DNA from: Cherax quadricarinatus
Lineage: Eukaryota; Arthropoda; Malacostraca; Decapoda; Parastacidae
Reading direction: 5' to 3'
DNA: 64,000 nt
NCBI RefSeq assembly: GCF_038502225.1
Contig: NC_091298.1
Span: forward strand, 28,949,548-29,013,547
Numbering within the stretch: the first letter of the stretch is position 1; every line of letters starts with the position of its first letter. Of the stretch, positions 45,764 to 56,766 are shown piece by piece. The position numbers were made by a program, and so were the translations under genes. Below the pieces are notes generated by a model. That model saw only the letters and a list, made by a program, of their open reading frames with translations, was not told the origin of the DNA and did not search any database.

Positions 45764-46190
45764 TATATTAGAGCTGATTTCCTCTAATCTGTTTATTTCA
45801 ATATGCAGTACACTACTGTATAAACATTTAAAAATATACCAAATATGTTATAAATGGTGCAAAGGTGACATTAAAACAACATCAAAGATAGTTAACACAA
45901 ACCCACTATCATTATAGTACAGTGGACCCCCGCATAACGGACGCCTTGCATAGCGGACAATCCGCATAGCGGACGCTTTGATCGCTAAAATTTTGCCCCG
46001 CATAGTGGACAAAAACCCGCTCAGCGGCCTTCGTCCGAGACGCGTCCAATGTGCGCTTGAGCCACGCTCACATGTTCCGCGGGTGGCATTGTTTACCAGC
46101 CAGCCTCCACGGTAACATCCAAGCACACAATCGGAACATTTTGTATTATTACAGTGTTTTTGGTGATTTTTTTCTGGAAAATAAGTGACC

Positions 46191-46892
46191 ATGGGCCCCA
46201 AGAAAGCTTCTAGTGCCAACCCTACAGCAATAAGGGTGAGAATTACTATGGAGATGAAGAAAAAGATCATTGATAAGTATGAAAGTGGAGTGCGTGTCTC
46301 CGAGCTGGCCAGGTTGTATAATAAACCCCAATCAACCATCGCTACTATTGGTGGTACAGCTGCTGCTGCTGCTGTATCACCGTCAGCTGCTGCTGCACTG
46401 TCAGCTGCTGCTGCTGTACCACCGTCAGCTGCTCCTGCTGCTGTAGTACCGTCTGCTGCTGCTGTAGCATCATCTGCTGCTGCTGTAGCATCGTCTGCTG
46501 CTGCTGTAGCATCATCTGTTGCTGCTGTAGCATCGTCTGTTGCTGCTGTACCACCGTCAGCTGCTGCTGCTGCTGTAGCATCGTCTGCTGCTGCTGCTGC
46601 TGTAGCATCGTCTGCTGCTGCTGTAGCATCGTCTGTTGCTGCTGTAGCATCGTCTGCTGCTGCTGCTGCTGTAGCATCGTCTGCTGCTGCTGTAACATCG
46701 TCAGCTGCTGCTGCTGCTGCTGTAGCACCGTTGTTGGTGTGGCTTATTGAGAATACCAAGAAACAATTAACCCCAGAGGATTTGCCACCCAGGATAGCCC
46801 AAAAAAGTCAGTGTCATCGAAGACTGTCTAACTTATTTCCATTGGGGTCCTTAATCTTGTCTCCCAGGATGCAACCCACACCAGTCGACTAA
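46191..46892 (+). pseudogene. Tigger transposase N-terminus fused to a long alanine repeat
   Basis: ATG at 46191 begins MGPKKASSANPTAIRVRIT, then the pogo helix-turn-helix (KKKIIDKYESGVRVSELARL, NKPQSTIATI), then about 125 codons of alanine, valine and serine encoded by GCTGCTGTAGCATCGTCT-type repeats (46345-46730). It ends in PLLVWLIENTKKQLTPEDLP and a stop at 46892. The frame is open over 234 codons. A further fragment at 46913 has SAHIGEFRASKGWFERFKN. The DDD catalytic core is deleted. It could bind transposon ends but not cut; whether it is expressed is unknown. Confidence 0.82.
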
Positions 46893-47134
46893 CACCCAGG
46901 TGAACAGGGAAAATGCCTGGAACTAGTGCTCATATTGGTGAATTTAGAGCCAGCAAAGGTTGGTTTGAGAGATTTAAGAATCGTAGTGACATACACAGTG
47001 TGATAAGGCATGTTCTGGAAGAAAATACCAAACAGGACCTACAGTACTCAGGAGGAAAAGGCACTCCCAGGACACAGTGTCTCATCAGTCATTGCTGCAT
47101 CTTCAATAAAGGTAAGTGTCATTTATTCTTCATT

Positions 47135-47184
47135 TAGTAGAGTAGTACATGCACAATATATATTGTGCATGTACTACTCTACTA
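47135..47184. repeat. Perfect 50-bp palindrome in a Tigger 3' region
   Basis: Centre GCACAATATATATTGTGC, arms containing AGTAGAGTAGTACAT. It lies 13 bp downstream of the AATAAAGGTAAGTGTCAT motif. A matching near-palindrome is at 62509-62558 in the sister element. Confidence 0.92.
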
Positions 47185-47469
47185 TTGTGCATGTATCCTT
47201 CTCTTTGTGTGTAGGAAAATGTATATTTCATGTGGTAAAATTTTTTTTTTCAAACTTTTGGGTGTCTTGCACGGATTAATTTGATTTCCATTATTTCTTA
47301 TGGGGAAAATTCATTCACATAGCGAACATTTCGCATAACAGCCAGCCCTCTTGCACGGATTAAGGTCGCTATGCGGGGGTCCACTGTATGCTCCTCACTT
47401 AGTGATGAATTCGTTTAATGACGTGGTCTTAGGAACGGAGCTCCATCATTAAGTGAGAAGAGATTATAC

Positions 47470-47850
47470 ACGATAATATATGCTTGGAAAATCCAAGAGG
47501 GATTAGTACCAAACTTGCACACCTATGAAAGCAAAAGACTCAGCAGGAGATACAACACTCCCCCAATGAAAAGCAGGGGTGCCACATGTACACTAAGAGA
47601 CAACACAATAAGTGTCAGGGGCCCAAGATTGTTCAATTCCTCTCAGCATGCATAAGGGGGACCCCTGGCTGTTTTCAAGGCAGTGGATAGGCACTCAAGT
47701 CATTACCTGACCAGTCAGACTGTGGTTCTTACGTTCATTTACGTGCGGCCAGCAGTAACAGCCTGGTTGATCAGACCCTGATCCACCACGAGGCCTGGTC
47801 TCAGATCAGACCATGAGGACGTTGACCTCCAAAACCCTCTCCAGGTATAC
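47470..47850 (+). pseudogene. LINE-B family copy, C-terminal part and 3' UTR
   Basis: Reads ILGLVPNLH-like and YESKR, LRDNTISVRGPRLFN in shifted frames, then the 3' UTR (GCGGCCAGCAGTAACAGCC, GATCAGACCCTGATCCACC, CTCCAGGTATACTCCAGGTA). Its uninterrupted TTACGTTCATTTACGTGCGG supports the TACG target site read at 21711/24262. Confidence 0.82.
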
Positions 47851-48215
47851 TCCAGGTATCACTCACTCCATCACTGTCAGAGGTGCACCTACACTACTGC
47901 TAAGAAACTGCAACATCAACACCTCTCCATCAGAGCACAGGCACTGTGCTTCCCACCTCCATGACTCAAGCCCGGCTTGCTGGTTTCCCTAAATCCCTTC
48001 ATAAATGTTACCTCGTTCACACTCCCACAACACGTCAAGTCATAAAAACTATTTCTCTCCCCTCATTCCTGTCTAACACATTCATGCATGACTGCTGGAA
48101 GTCCAAGCTCCTCGCACACAAAACCTCCTTTACGCCCTCCCTCCAACCTTTCCTAGGCCAACTCCTACCCTGCCTTACTTCCACTACAGATTTATATGCT
48201 CTCCAAGCCATAAAA
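47850..48215 (-). mobile_element. RTE LINE copy 6, degraded 3' part
   Basis: Minus-strand RTE 3' UTR and the end of the ORF (YKSVVEVRQGRSWPRKGWRE). Many substitutions; old. Confidence 0.8.
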
Positions 48216-48224
48216 TATATATAG

Positions 48225-48690
48225 AACACCTAGGTAGTAGGTTGGTAGACAGCAACTGCCCAGGAAGGTACTATTGTCCTGCCAAGTGAGTGTAAAACGG
48301 AAGCCTGTAATTGTTTTACATGATGGTAGGATTCCTGGTGTCTTTTTTCTGTCTCATAAACATGCAAGATTTCAGGTACATCTTGCTACTTCTCCTTACA
48401 CTTAGGTCACACTACACATGCATGTACAAGCATGTATATACATACCCTTCTGGGTTTTCTTCTATTTTCTTACTAGTTCTTGTTCTTGTTTATTTCTGCT
48501 TATCTCCATGGGCAAGTGGAACAGAATTCTTCCTCCATAAGCCACGCATGTCATAAGAAGTGACTAAAATGCCGGGAGCAAGGGGCTAGTAACCCATTCT
48601 CTTGTATATGTTACTAAATTTAAAGAGAGAAACTTATGTTTTTCTTTTTGGGCCCCCCTGCTTTCGTGAGACGGCCAGTTTGTTGAAAGA
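48225..48690 (+). mobile_element. Short non-autonomous retroelement: RTE 5' UTR joined to RTE 3' end
   Basis: 48355-48620 matches the RTE 5' UTR of copy 2 (CATCTTGCTACTTCTCCTTA, TGCCGGGAGCAAGGGGCTAG, TTACTAAATTTAAAGAGAGA). At about 48630 it joins the RTE 3' end (GTTTTTCTTTTTGGGCCCCC, ACGGCCAGTTTGTT) with the whole ORF missing. Copies with the same layout are at 53108-58140 and 63845-64000. Confidence 0.75.
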
Positions 48691-49211
48691 AGAAAGATAT
48701 AAAATACATGTAGTATTCTACGTATACATTGGACCCCCACAAATTCAATGTTCTGAATTCGTGGTTTCAGTAATTCGCGGATTTTTCCTTAGAACCTGAC
48801 TAATAATTGTTTGTGGAAATACCCGCAAATTCACGGAATTTTGGAGGGCTTTTTTCGTAGCAATATGTAATATTTTGTGTGTTTTAATGCTAAATATTAA
48901 GAAAAATATAATGTAATAATTTTGTAACATAAATATTAACATAAATTCAGCAAAATTTCCATATAAAATATAATACAGCCTCTCCTCACTTAACGACGGA
49001 GTTCCTTTCCTAAGACCACACAGACTGGAGGGAGCGATTACGGAGGAGGTGAGTGTATTCAGATATTTGGGAAGGAATATGTCAGCAGATGGGTCTATGA
49101 AAGATGAGGTGACTCATAGAATCGATGAGGGGAAGGTGAGCGGTGCACTGAGGAATCTGTGGAGATAAAGAACTTTGTCCATGAAAGCAAAGAGGAGAAT
49201 GTATGAGAGTA

Positions 49212-50366
49212 CAGTGGGCCCCCAACATTAATCTGTTACAGAGAGCGTGTCTTATACCGAATCTGTCATAATCCAAATTAATTTTCCCCATAAGAAATAA
49301 TGGAAATCCAATTAATCAGTTGCAGAAACCCAAAAGTATTAAACAAAATTTTTTTACATGAAATATACATTTCCCTACACAGAAAACAATGAAACATGCA
49401 GGAGAAATAAATAAATAAATAATAAAATGACACTTACCTTTATTGAAGACATATTGATGAGTGATGAGACAGGAGGAGGGAAGAGGATGGAGGAGTTTAC
49501 AATTGTTTGGAAGGGTAATCCCCTTCCATAAAGACTTTAGGTACCAAGTCCTTTTCTAGGGTTACCTCCCTTCTTTGTTTTTTAATGCCACTAGGACCAG
49601 CTTGAGAGTCACTGGACCCCTGTCGCACCAAAAATTTGTCCAAAATTGCTCTGTTTCTGGCGTATGCCACTACGATTCTTAAACCTCTCAAACCAGCCTT
49701 TGCTGGCCTTAAATTCATCAATATCAGCACTAGTTCCTGGCATTTTCTTAATGAGATCCACATGCAACCGCCTTGCTTTTTCACATATAATTGACTGTGA
49801 AACACTATCTCCTGATAATTGTTTCTCGTTGATCCACACCAACAACAGTCTCTCCACATCTTCGAGTAGTATTTGCGATCTCCGTTTTGTAAGCATATTA
49901 GCACCTTTCGCAACAACAGCTTCCTTGATTGCCTTTTTCTTGGCCAAGATAGTAGCGATGGTTGTATGAGGTTTGTCATACAACCTGGCCAGCTCGGAGA
50001 CACGCACTCCACTTTCGTATCTCTTTCTTGAATTCTATAGTGTTTCTCACCCTCTTTACCACAGGGCTGGCACTAGAAGCTTTCTCTGGGCCCATGGTGG
50101 CTTATATAGCAGATACAAGCACTAATAACAATGGAATAATACAAAATGTATCGCATGTACGCGTAGAATCGTCCTCACTGGCTTGTAAACAATGACACAC
50201 TGGCTGTACATGGAGTGGCCGGGCCGCTCATGCTACGCGGACACATTCGGGATGAATGACTTTAACCAAGTTCTTTGTCGTTAACCGAGCCAATATTTTG
50301 ATGCAAAAACGTTACTTAATCCGAATTTTACGTAATTCGATGACGTCATAATCCAGAGGTCCACTG
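49212..50366 (-). mobile_element. Tigger derivative inserted in RTE copy 7
   Basis: CAGTGGGCCCCCAACATTAA to ATAATCCAGAGGTCCACTG, TA on both sides (49210-49211, 50367-50368), 1155 bp. Motif AATAAAGGTAAGTGTCAT on the minus strand at 49427-49444. Confidence 0.92.
49497..50095 (-). pseudogene. Tigger transposase remnant, DNA-binding part only
   Basis: MGPEKASSASPVVKRVRNT at 50095, a frameshift, then MRVSELARLYDKPHTTIATI, VERLLLVWINEKQLSGD, ADIDEFKASKGWFERFKNRS, and after a large deletion DSQAGPSGIKKQRRE. Both helix-turn-helix units are readable; the catalytic core is absent. Confidence 0.82.
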
Positions 50367-51334
50367 TATAGTTATACCAACACTCTTGCATGGGTGTGAG
50401 GCATGGGTGGTGAATGTTGCAATAAGGAGAAGGCTGGTGGCAGTGGAGATGCCATGTCTGAGGGCAATGTGTAGTGTGAATATAATGCAGAGAATAGACA
50501 GACACTTTGGAGATTAGGTGGTGCAGGATTATCAAAATTATTATCCAGAGGGCTAAAGAGGGGTTATTGAGATGGTTGGACATGTAGAGAGGATGACACA
50601 AAATAGAATGACTTTGAGAGTGTATAAATCTGTAGTGGAGGGAAGGCAGTGTAGGGGTCGGCCTAGGAAAGGTTGGAGGGAGGGGGTAAAGGAAGTTTTG
50701 TGTGTGAGGAGCTTGGACTTCCAGCCAGCGTGCGTGAGCATGTTAGATAGGAGCAAATGGAGACAAATGGTTTTTAGGACTTGACATGCTGTTGGAGTGT
50801 AAGCAAAGTAACATTTATGAAGGGATTCAGGGAAACTGGCAGGCCAGACTTGATTCCTGGAGATGGGAAGTACAGTGCCAGCACTCTGAAGGAAGGGTGT
50901 TAGGTCACCCTGCCTTGGTGGCAAAAAGCCAATGTGTTAATAAAAAAAAAATGGGGGTAACATCAGTATTTTACAGTCTAGCACTGCGGGTGATATAGGA
51001 GTACAGTACTGTATACGGGTTTATCTTTACATTCTTTTTTTTTAAGGGTGATGTATGAAGCTGAGTTTGAAATTAAATTTAAAGTGTTTTCAGGGTATAT
51101 TTAGGGTTTAAACTAGATAACTAGGCATTTATAGGCATCTTTTTACCCGCATCCAGAATTCGTGGATTTTTCCAAATTCACGGGTGATCTTGGAACGTAA
51201 CCCTCAGGAATTTGGGGGACTACTGTATGTAGAATACTTAAAGAACAGTCAAACTGTTAATATATTCCCTTTACAGAGGAAAAATATTTACATGATTCTG
51301 GATACAATTTTGTTTTTAATTATTTTCACGTGCT

Positions 51335-51410
51335 TGCCTGGTCACAGACCGGGCCGCGGGGGCACTGACCCCCGGAACTCTCTCCAGGTAAACTCCAGGT
51401 AATAGGTAAC
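51335..51410 (+). mobile_element. LINE-B family 3' end fragment
   Basis: GCGGGGGCACTGACCCCCGG and CTCTCCAGGTAAACTCCAGG match the 3' terminus of other LINE-B copies. Confidence 0.7.
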
Positions 51411-51603
51411 AATGCAGAGAGATGAACCTGGTGCATAATACTGTATATATGAGTATAGGTAAGGCCCTACTTTACAGTGTTTTGCTAATACAGCAGTTTT
51501 CAACTATACCCATTCTTCATTTATTCAGACTCCTACAATAAATATATTCACTACTCACTATAAGCCAAGGATAAAAATATTTTAAGGTGAGTAATGTGTG
51601 TAC

Positions 51604-51788
51604 CAGTGGTACCTCGAGTTTCAAACAGCTCCCGACTTGAACAATTATGTAGGCGTATTAGTGTATTTTGGGGAGTCTGAAACAGACTAATTTAATTTAC
51701 ATTATTCCTTATGGGAACAAATTCGTTTGGTATCGGCACTCGAACAGCCTTCTGGAAAGAATTAAGTTCGTAACTCGAGGTGCGACTG
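51604..51788. mobile_element. Tigger-like MITE of about 185 bp
   Basis: CAGTGGTACCTCGAGTTTC to TAACTCGAGGTGCGACTG; ends slightly degenerate (TAC and CAT beside them). Confidence 0.75.
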
Positions 51789-51837
51789 CATGTGGAATTT
51801 TTAGGCCCAGATATATTGTTCATTTAACCAGAGGCCA

Positions 51838-52890
51838 AATTTCAAAGTGCACACCAGGGTCCAAGAATTTAAAAAAAAAAAAATTTGTTATTTTTTCTTA
51901 TGAAATGGTAGAGAATCTTTTTCTGAAGGTAATAAAGCAAAAAGTACGAAATTTGATGGAAAATTGACAAAATTATGCTCTCGCAAATTTAGATGTCAGA
52001 GATATTTACAAATTGGCAATTTTGCCGACTTTGACTCCCATTTTAGGCCAATTACATTATTCCAGTCGACCAAATTCTTAGCTATTTCACTAGTATTACT
52101 TCTATTCTATCAATTGAGCACAATAAATCGCCCAGTCAACTGTTTCAACTACAAAATAAAGTGATCGGAAATTGGTAATTTGGCCAATTTAACACAAAGT
52201 TCAAAATATTCCAATTTCAAAATGGGGTCCAGAATAAACACTGCAGACATTCCTGGCACTAAACTAACATTTCCTCTGTTCATTAGTTACGTTTTGAGGC
52301 TTTACAAATGAATTACATTTTGATTTTTTATTATTCACATAATGAATTTTTATTCAAACCAAAAAATAAAAGATTTACTGTTATGCAATATTGTAATAAT
52401 TGTATAAATATCATCACCACATTTGTGAATGTATATTAGACCCACCAGCTGGTGTGTATTAGACGTGTGAGGTCGTTTGTTTACTCTTGAACATCGACAA
52501 AAATTTAACATTTCCACTACTTTGAGCTCAGTTTCAAGCCATTTCCAGTGCTAAAACCAATCAAAATCATCTCTATTTCTGTAATACATCTTCCACTCTA
52601 TCAAATGAGACCAAGAAATCGCAAATACAACTATAAAAAACATATGAAAAAACACTGCAAAGTCGCTGTTTTAATCGAAAATCACAGTCTCAGTTTTTTC
52701 TCTCATTATACACTGTGTGCTGCAGGATTTGTTTTATGTGGTGCACACATACCACATAGATGTATTCTCTCATATCTAGGCCTAAATTTACCACTCACAG
52801 CTTATCAGAGTGAGCTGAGCTCATGGCGTAGATCTACGGTTTGGACCCTGAACGTAAAGCCGTAGATCTACAGCACGGACCCTGAAAGGG
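51838..52890 (-). mobile_element. piggyBac-like MITE (family 1), 1.05 kb
   Basis: TTAA at 51834-51837 and 52891-52894; right terminus GGACCCTGAAAGGG; the interior is the reverse complement of the other family-1 copies (AAAATCATCTCTATTTCTGT, ACATTCCTGGCACTAAA-type text). The left terminus is degenerate (CCAGAGGCC). Confidence 0.8.
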
Positions 52891-53512
52891 TTAATATATG
52901 ATAGTGTAAACATTTATCAGGCTATTATAAGCATTTGAAAGTGAAAAAGGATATGATTCAATTTACAGCAATTTTCGCTTTAAAGCAGTAGCCCAGAACC
53001 TAACCTGCTGTATAAGCGAGGCTTTCCTCTAAGTTGTTATGTGGGCTTTACTCAAAATGCATATACAGCCTCTGTTCTAAAATATGGAATGTTTTTAAAA
53101 TTATAGCAAAATTTTTTTAACACATAGGCCGTCTACCACTGAGGCAGGGTGATTCAAAAAAGAAACACTTTCAACATCATTCACGCACAATCACTGAATC
53201 CCAACTTAAAGGTTTTCTTCTTTTTATTTTTATTAACCTTTTGAGGGTCCGCCCCGTAGTTCTACAGCTTTGAAGCCTGGGTCCAAGCCGCAGAACTACG
53301 GCTTGAGCTCAGCTCACTCAAATAAGCTGTAAGCAGTAAATTTGGGCCTAGATGTGAGAGAATACATCTAAGTGGTAAGCATGCACCACATAAAACAAAT
53401 ACTGCAGCACGCAGTGCATAATGAGAAAAAACTGTGACCATATTTTTGGATTAACCCCTAAATGGTTCAAACATACATATATGTTTTTACCGCTAGCGCC
53501 CCAAGCATATAC

Positions 53513-55832
53513 AGTGGACCCCCGCATAACGATATTAATCCGTTCCTGAGAGCTCATTGTTATGCGAAATTATCGTTATGCGAATGAATTTTCCCCATAA
53601 GAAATAATGGAAATCAAATTAATCCGTGCAAGACACCCCAAAGTATGAAAAAAAAATTTTTTACCACATGAAATATTAATTTTAATACACACAAACTGAA
53701 AAAGACATGCACAGTTACATGACACTTACCTTTATTGAAGATCTGGTGATGATTGATGGGATGGGAGGAGGAGAGAGTCTTAGTGTTTAAAAGGGGAATC
53801 CCCTTCCATTAAGACTTGAGGTGTCAAGTCCTTTTCCGGGGTTACTTCCCTTCTTCTTTTAATGCCACTAGGACCAGCTTCAGAGTCACTGGACTTCTGT
53901 CACACAACATATCTGTCCGTAGAGGCCTGTACCTCCCGTTCCTTTATGACTTTCCTAAAGTGGTTCACAACATTGTCAGTGTAATAGTCACCAGCACGGC
54001 TTGCAATAGCTGTGTTAGGGTGATTGTCATCAAAAAAGGTTTGCACTTTAAGCCACATTCCACACATTTCCTTAATCTTTGAAGTAGGCAACTTCTTCAA
54101 TTTCTCTCTCCCCTCCTCCGAAGCAGTTTCCTCAGGTCTGGCCTCTTGCTGATGAAGATGATCTAGCAGCTCATCAGTGGTTAGTTCTTCATTGTCCTCC
54201 TCCACCAACTCTTCCACATCATCCCCACTAACCTCCAACCCCAAGGACTTTCCCAATGCCACAATGGATTCCTCAACTGGCATAGGATTCCCAGGGTTAG
54301 CCTCAAACCCTTCAAAATCCTTTTGGTCTACACATTCTGGCCACAGTTTCTTCCAAGCAGAGTTCAAGGTCCTCTTAGTCACTCTCTCCCAAGCCTTACC
54401 TATAAGGTTTACACAATTGAGGATATTAAAGTGCTCTCTCCAAAACTCTCTTAGAGTCAATTGAGTTTCTGAGGTCACTACAAAGCACCTTTCAAACAGA
54501 GCTTTTGTGTACAGTTTTTTGAAGTTTGCAATAACCTGCTGGTCCATGGGCTGCAGGAGAGGAGTGGTATTAGGAGGCAAAAACTTCACCTTAATGAAGC
54601 TCATGTCCCCATAAAGTTGCTCTGCCACGTCTGTAGGATGACCAGGGGCATTGTCTAACACCAGGAGGTACTTAAGGTCTAATTTCTTTTCAGTTAGGTA
54701 ATTTTTCACATTGGGGGCAAGTGCTTGGTGTAACCAGTCATAGAAAAAGTCCCTAGTGACCCATGCCTTACTGTTTGCCCTCCACAGCACACAAATTAGC
54801 CTTGAGGATATTCTTTTGCCTGAACGCTCTGGGAGTTTCTGAGTGATACACTAATAAAGGCTTCACTTTGCAATCACCACTAGCATTGGAACACATCAAC
54901 AGAGTAAGCCTGTCTTTCATAGGCTTATGTCCTGGGAGTGCCTTTTCCTCCTGAGTAATGTAGGTCCTGCTTGGCATTTTCTTCCAAAACAGGCCTGTTT
55001 CATCACAATTAAACACTTGTTCAGGTTTCAGTCCTTCACTATGTACTTGAATTCCTGCACATATTTTTCAGCTGCTTTGTGGTCCAAACTGGTAGCCTCA
55101 CCATGCCTTATCACACTATGTATGCCACTACGCTTCTTAAATCTCTCAAACCAACCTTTGCTGGCCTTAAATTCACTCACATCATCACTAGTTGCAGGCA
55201 TTTTTTTAATTAAATCCTCATGCAACTTCCTAGGCTTTTCACTTATGATCACTTGAGAGATGGTATCTCCTGCTATCTATTTTTCATTTATCCACACCAA
55301 TAAGTCTCTCTCAACATCTTCTATCACTTGCGATCTCTGTTTCGAAAACACAGTTGAACCTTTGGCAAGAACAGCTTCCTTGATTGCTGTTTTCTTGGAC
55401 ACAATAGTAGCAATGGTTGATTGGGGTTTACTATACAACCTGGCCAGCTCGGAGACACGCACTCCACTTTCATACTTAGCAATGATCTCTTTCTTCATCT
55501 CTGTAGTAATTCTCACCCTTATTCCTGTAGGGTTGGCACTAGAATCTTTCTTGGGGCCCATGGTCACTTATTTTGCAGATAAAATCACCAAAAACACTGT
55601 AATAATACGAAATGTTCCGATTGTATGCTTGGATGTTACCGTGGAGGCTGGCTGGTAAACAATGCCACCGGCAGAACATGTGAGGCTGGCTCAGGCCGCA
55701 CATTAGACGCGTCTTGGACGAACAGCGTTGAGCGGGTTTTTTAGCGGTATGCGAGGCAAAATCTTAGCGATAAAATGTATCGGTATGTGGATTTAACGTT
55801 ATGTGATGCCAATGGTATGCGGGGGTCCACTG
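53513..55832 (-). mobile_element. Full-length Tigger element with both termini
   Basis: CAGTGGACCCCCGCATAACG and GGTATGCGGGGGTCCACTG with TA on both sides (53511-53512, 55833-55834), 2320 bp. It is the only copy here with both ends and a near-complete transposase gene, so it is the best model for the autonomous element. Confidence 0.93.
53780..55561 (-). pseudogene. Tigger DDD transposase, near-complete, several lesions
   Basis: About 590 codons. In order: MGPKKDSSANPTGIRVRITT, helix-turn-helix (EIIAKYESGVRVSELARL, SKPQSTIATI), SEFKASKGWFERFKKRSG, first Asp in NCDETGLFWKK, GDCKVKPLLVYHSETPR, second Asp in LLVLDNAPGHPTDV, third in PLLQPMDQQVIANF, then GFEANPGNPMPVEE and KIKEMCGMW. Lesions: a stop just after VWINEK (near 55278), a frameshift near 55030 (KYVQEFKYIV), another near 54790, and a further one before the C-terminal tail (about 53900). 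The longest intact stretch is 53900-54790 (296 codons), holding the second and third catalytic residues. The lesions differ from those in the 29298 copy, so an intact form must have existed after they split. Confidence 0.92.
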
Positions 55833-56149
55833 TACAGTATATACGTTTGGGACCACTTAGTACCTTGTGGGAACACCAGTTAAAATGAGCACCAGCTAGA
55901 GCAAACAGCATGGCAAACACCTAGGATTCACTGATGTCATGTCATATTAACACTTCCCTTTTAAGAGGAAAGTGATGTTGACCCCAAGTTTAGTGGTTTT
56001 GAGATGGATATGGCCACAAGTGGTCGAGGAAATATCAAAAACCTCGATAATAACCCATGTGCAACATTTGCCCAACACCCTTTCAGAATGTCTTATAACC
56101 TATACCCTAGGTAAAGAGAAACAATTCTGTAATGTGTAGTAAGTGTTAG

Positions 56150-56695
56150 ACAGGCTGACTGGCTGGCCAACTAGCTGGCCGGCTGCTGGCCAGCTGGCTC
56201 TATCTCTGTCTGTCTGTCTTTCCGTCTGCATCTATGTCTCTATCTCTGTGTCTATCTGTCTCTGTCTCTGTCTCTATCTCTTTCTATCTCTGTCTCACAG
56301 GTACACATAAATACAGTTGTACATAGTGTAAATTACCTAGGATAACCTAAAAACTCCAAAGTGCTATACTGTGCTTGTAGATATAATGCGTAAGAATACT
56401 TGTTGGTTCACAGTGGCTCTCTCTGAGACAGAGAGACAAGCAGAGAGACAGAAAGAGAGACAAGCAGACAGAGAGATAAGACTGAGAGACAGATAAGCAG
56501 AGACAGAGATGCCAACACTCATCAAATGTTACCCCTTATCTCATCACTGCACCCTCGCTGGCACTCATCAAATGTCGCCCCTTATCTTATCACGACACCC
56601 TTGCCGATGCTCATCATATGTCACCACTGATCTTATCACTGTACCTCGCTGACGCTTGTCACTGACACTTGTCTTACATCGTGCTTAAAGGGAAC
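56150..56695 (-). repeat. Microsatellite-bounded repeat module, second copy
   Basis: Reverse-orientation match to 32575-33110: CTGTCTGTCTGTC and CTATCTCTGTCTC runs, a core with AGTTGTACATAGTGTAAATT and GTGCTATACTGTGCTTGTAG, then GAGACAGAGAGACAAGCAGA runs and ACTCATCAAATGT repeats. Confidence 0.75.

Positions 56696-56696
<1 letters not shown>

Positions 56697-56765
<69 letters not shown>
56697..56765 (+). repeat. ATT microsatellite
   Basis: About 22 uninterrupted TTA/ATT units. Confidence 0.97.

Positions 56766-56766
<1 letters not shown>

Larger units (their letters stand above)
45920..47396 (+). mobile_element. Tigger derivative with expanded alanine repeat
   Basis: CAGTGGACCCCCGCATAACG to CGCTATGCGGGGGTCCACTG, TA on both sides, 1477 bp. 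Transposase remnant at 46191, poly(A)/splice motif at 47105, hairpin at 47135. The word GCATAGCGGAC or close variants occurs at least four times in the first 110 bp. Confidence 0.92.
49020..50950 (+). mobile_element. RTE LINE copy 7, split by a Tigger element
   Basis: Starts in the RT thumb region (GACTGGAGGGAGCG, GGTCTATGAAAGATGAGGTG) and runs to the 3' UTR at 50900. A Tigger derivative occupies 49212-50366. Joining across it gives GAGAGTA-TAGTTATACCAACACT, matching the intact GAGAGTATAGTTTTACCAAC of copy 4. Confidence 0.88.
48727..51225. mobile_element. Tigger-like element (CATTGGACCCCCA family), interrupted
   Basis: TA then CATTGGACCCCCACAAATTC; right end AATTTGGGGGACTACTG then TA. The word AATTCGYGG/AATTCACGG recurs near both ends. 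RTE copy 7 (with a nested Tigger) is inserted between about 49010 and 50950. Left-side text at 48976-49023 may be a fragment of yet another element (CTCCTCACTTAACGACGGAG). Confidence 0.6.
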
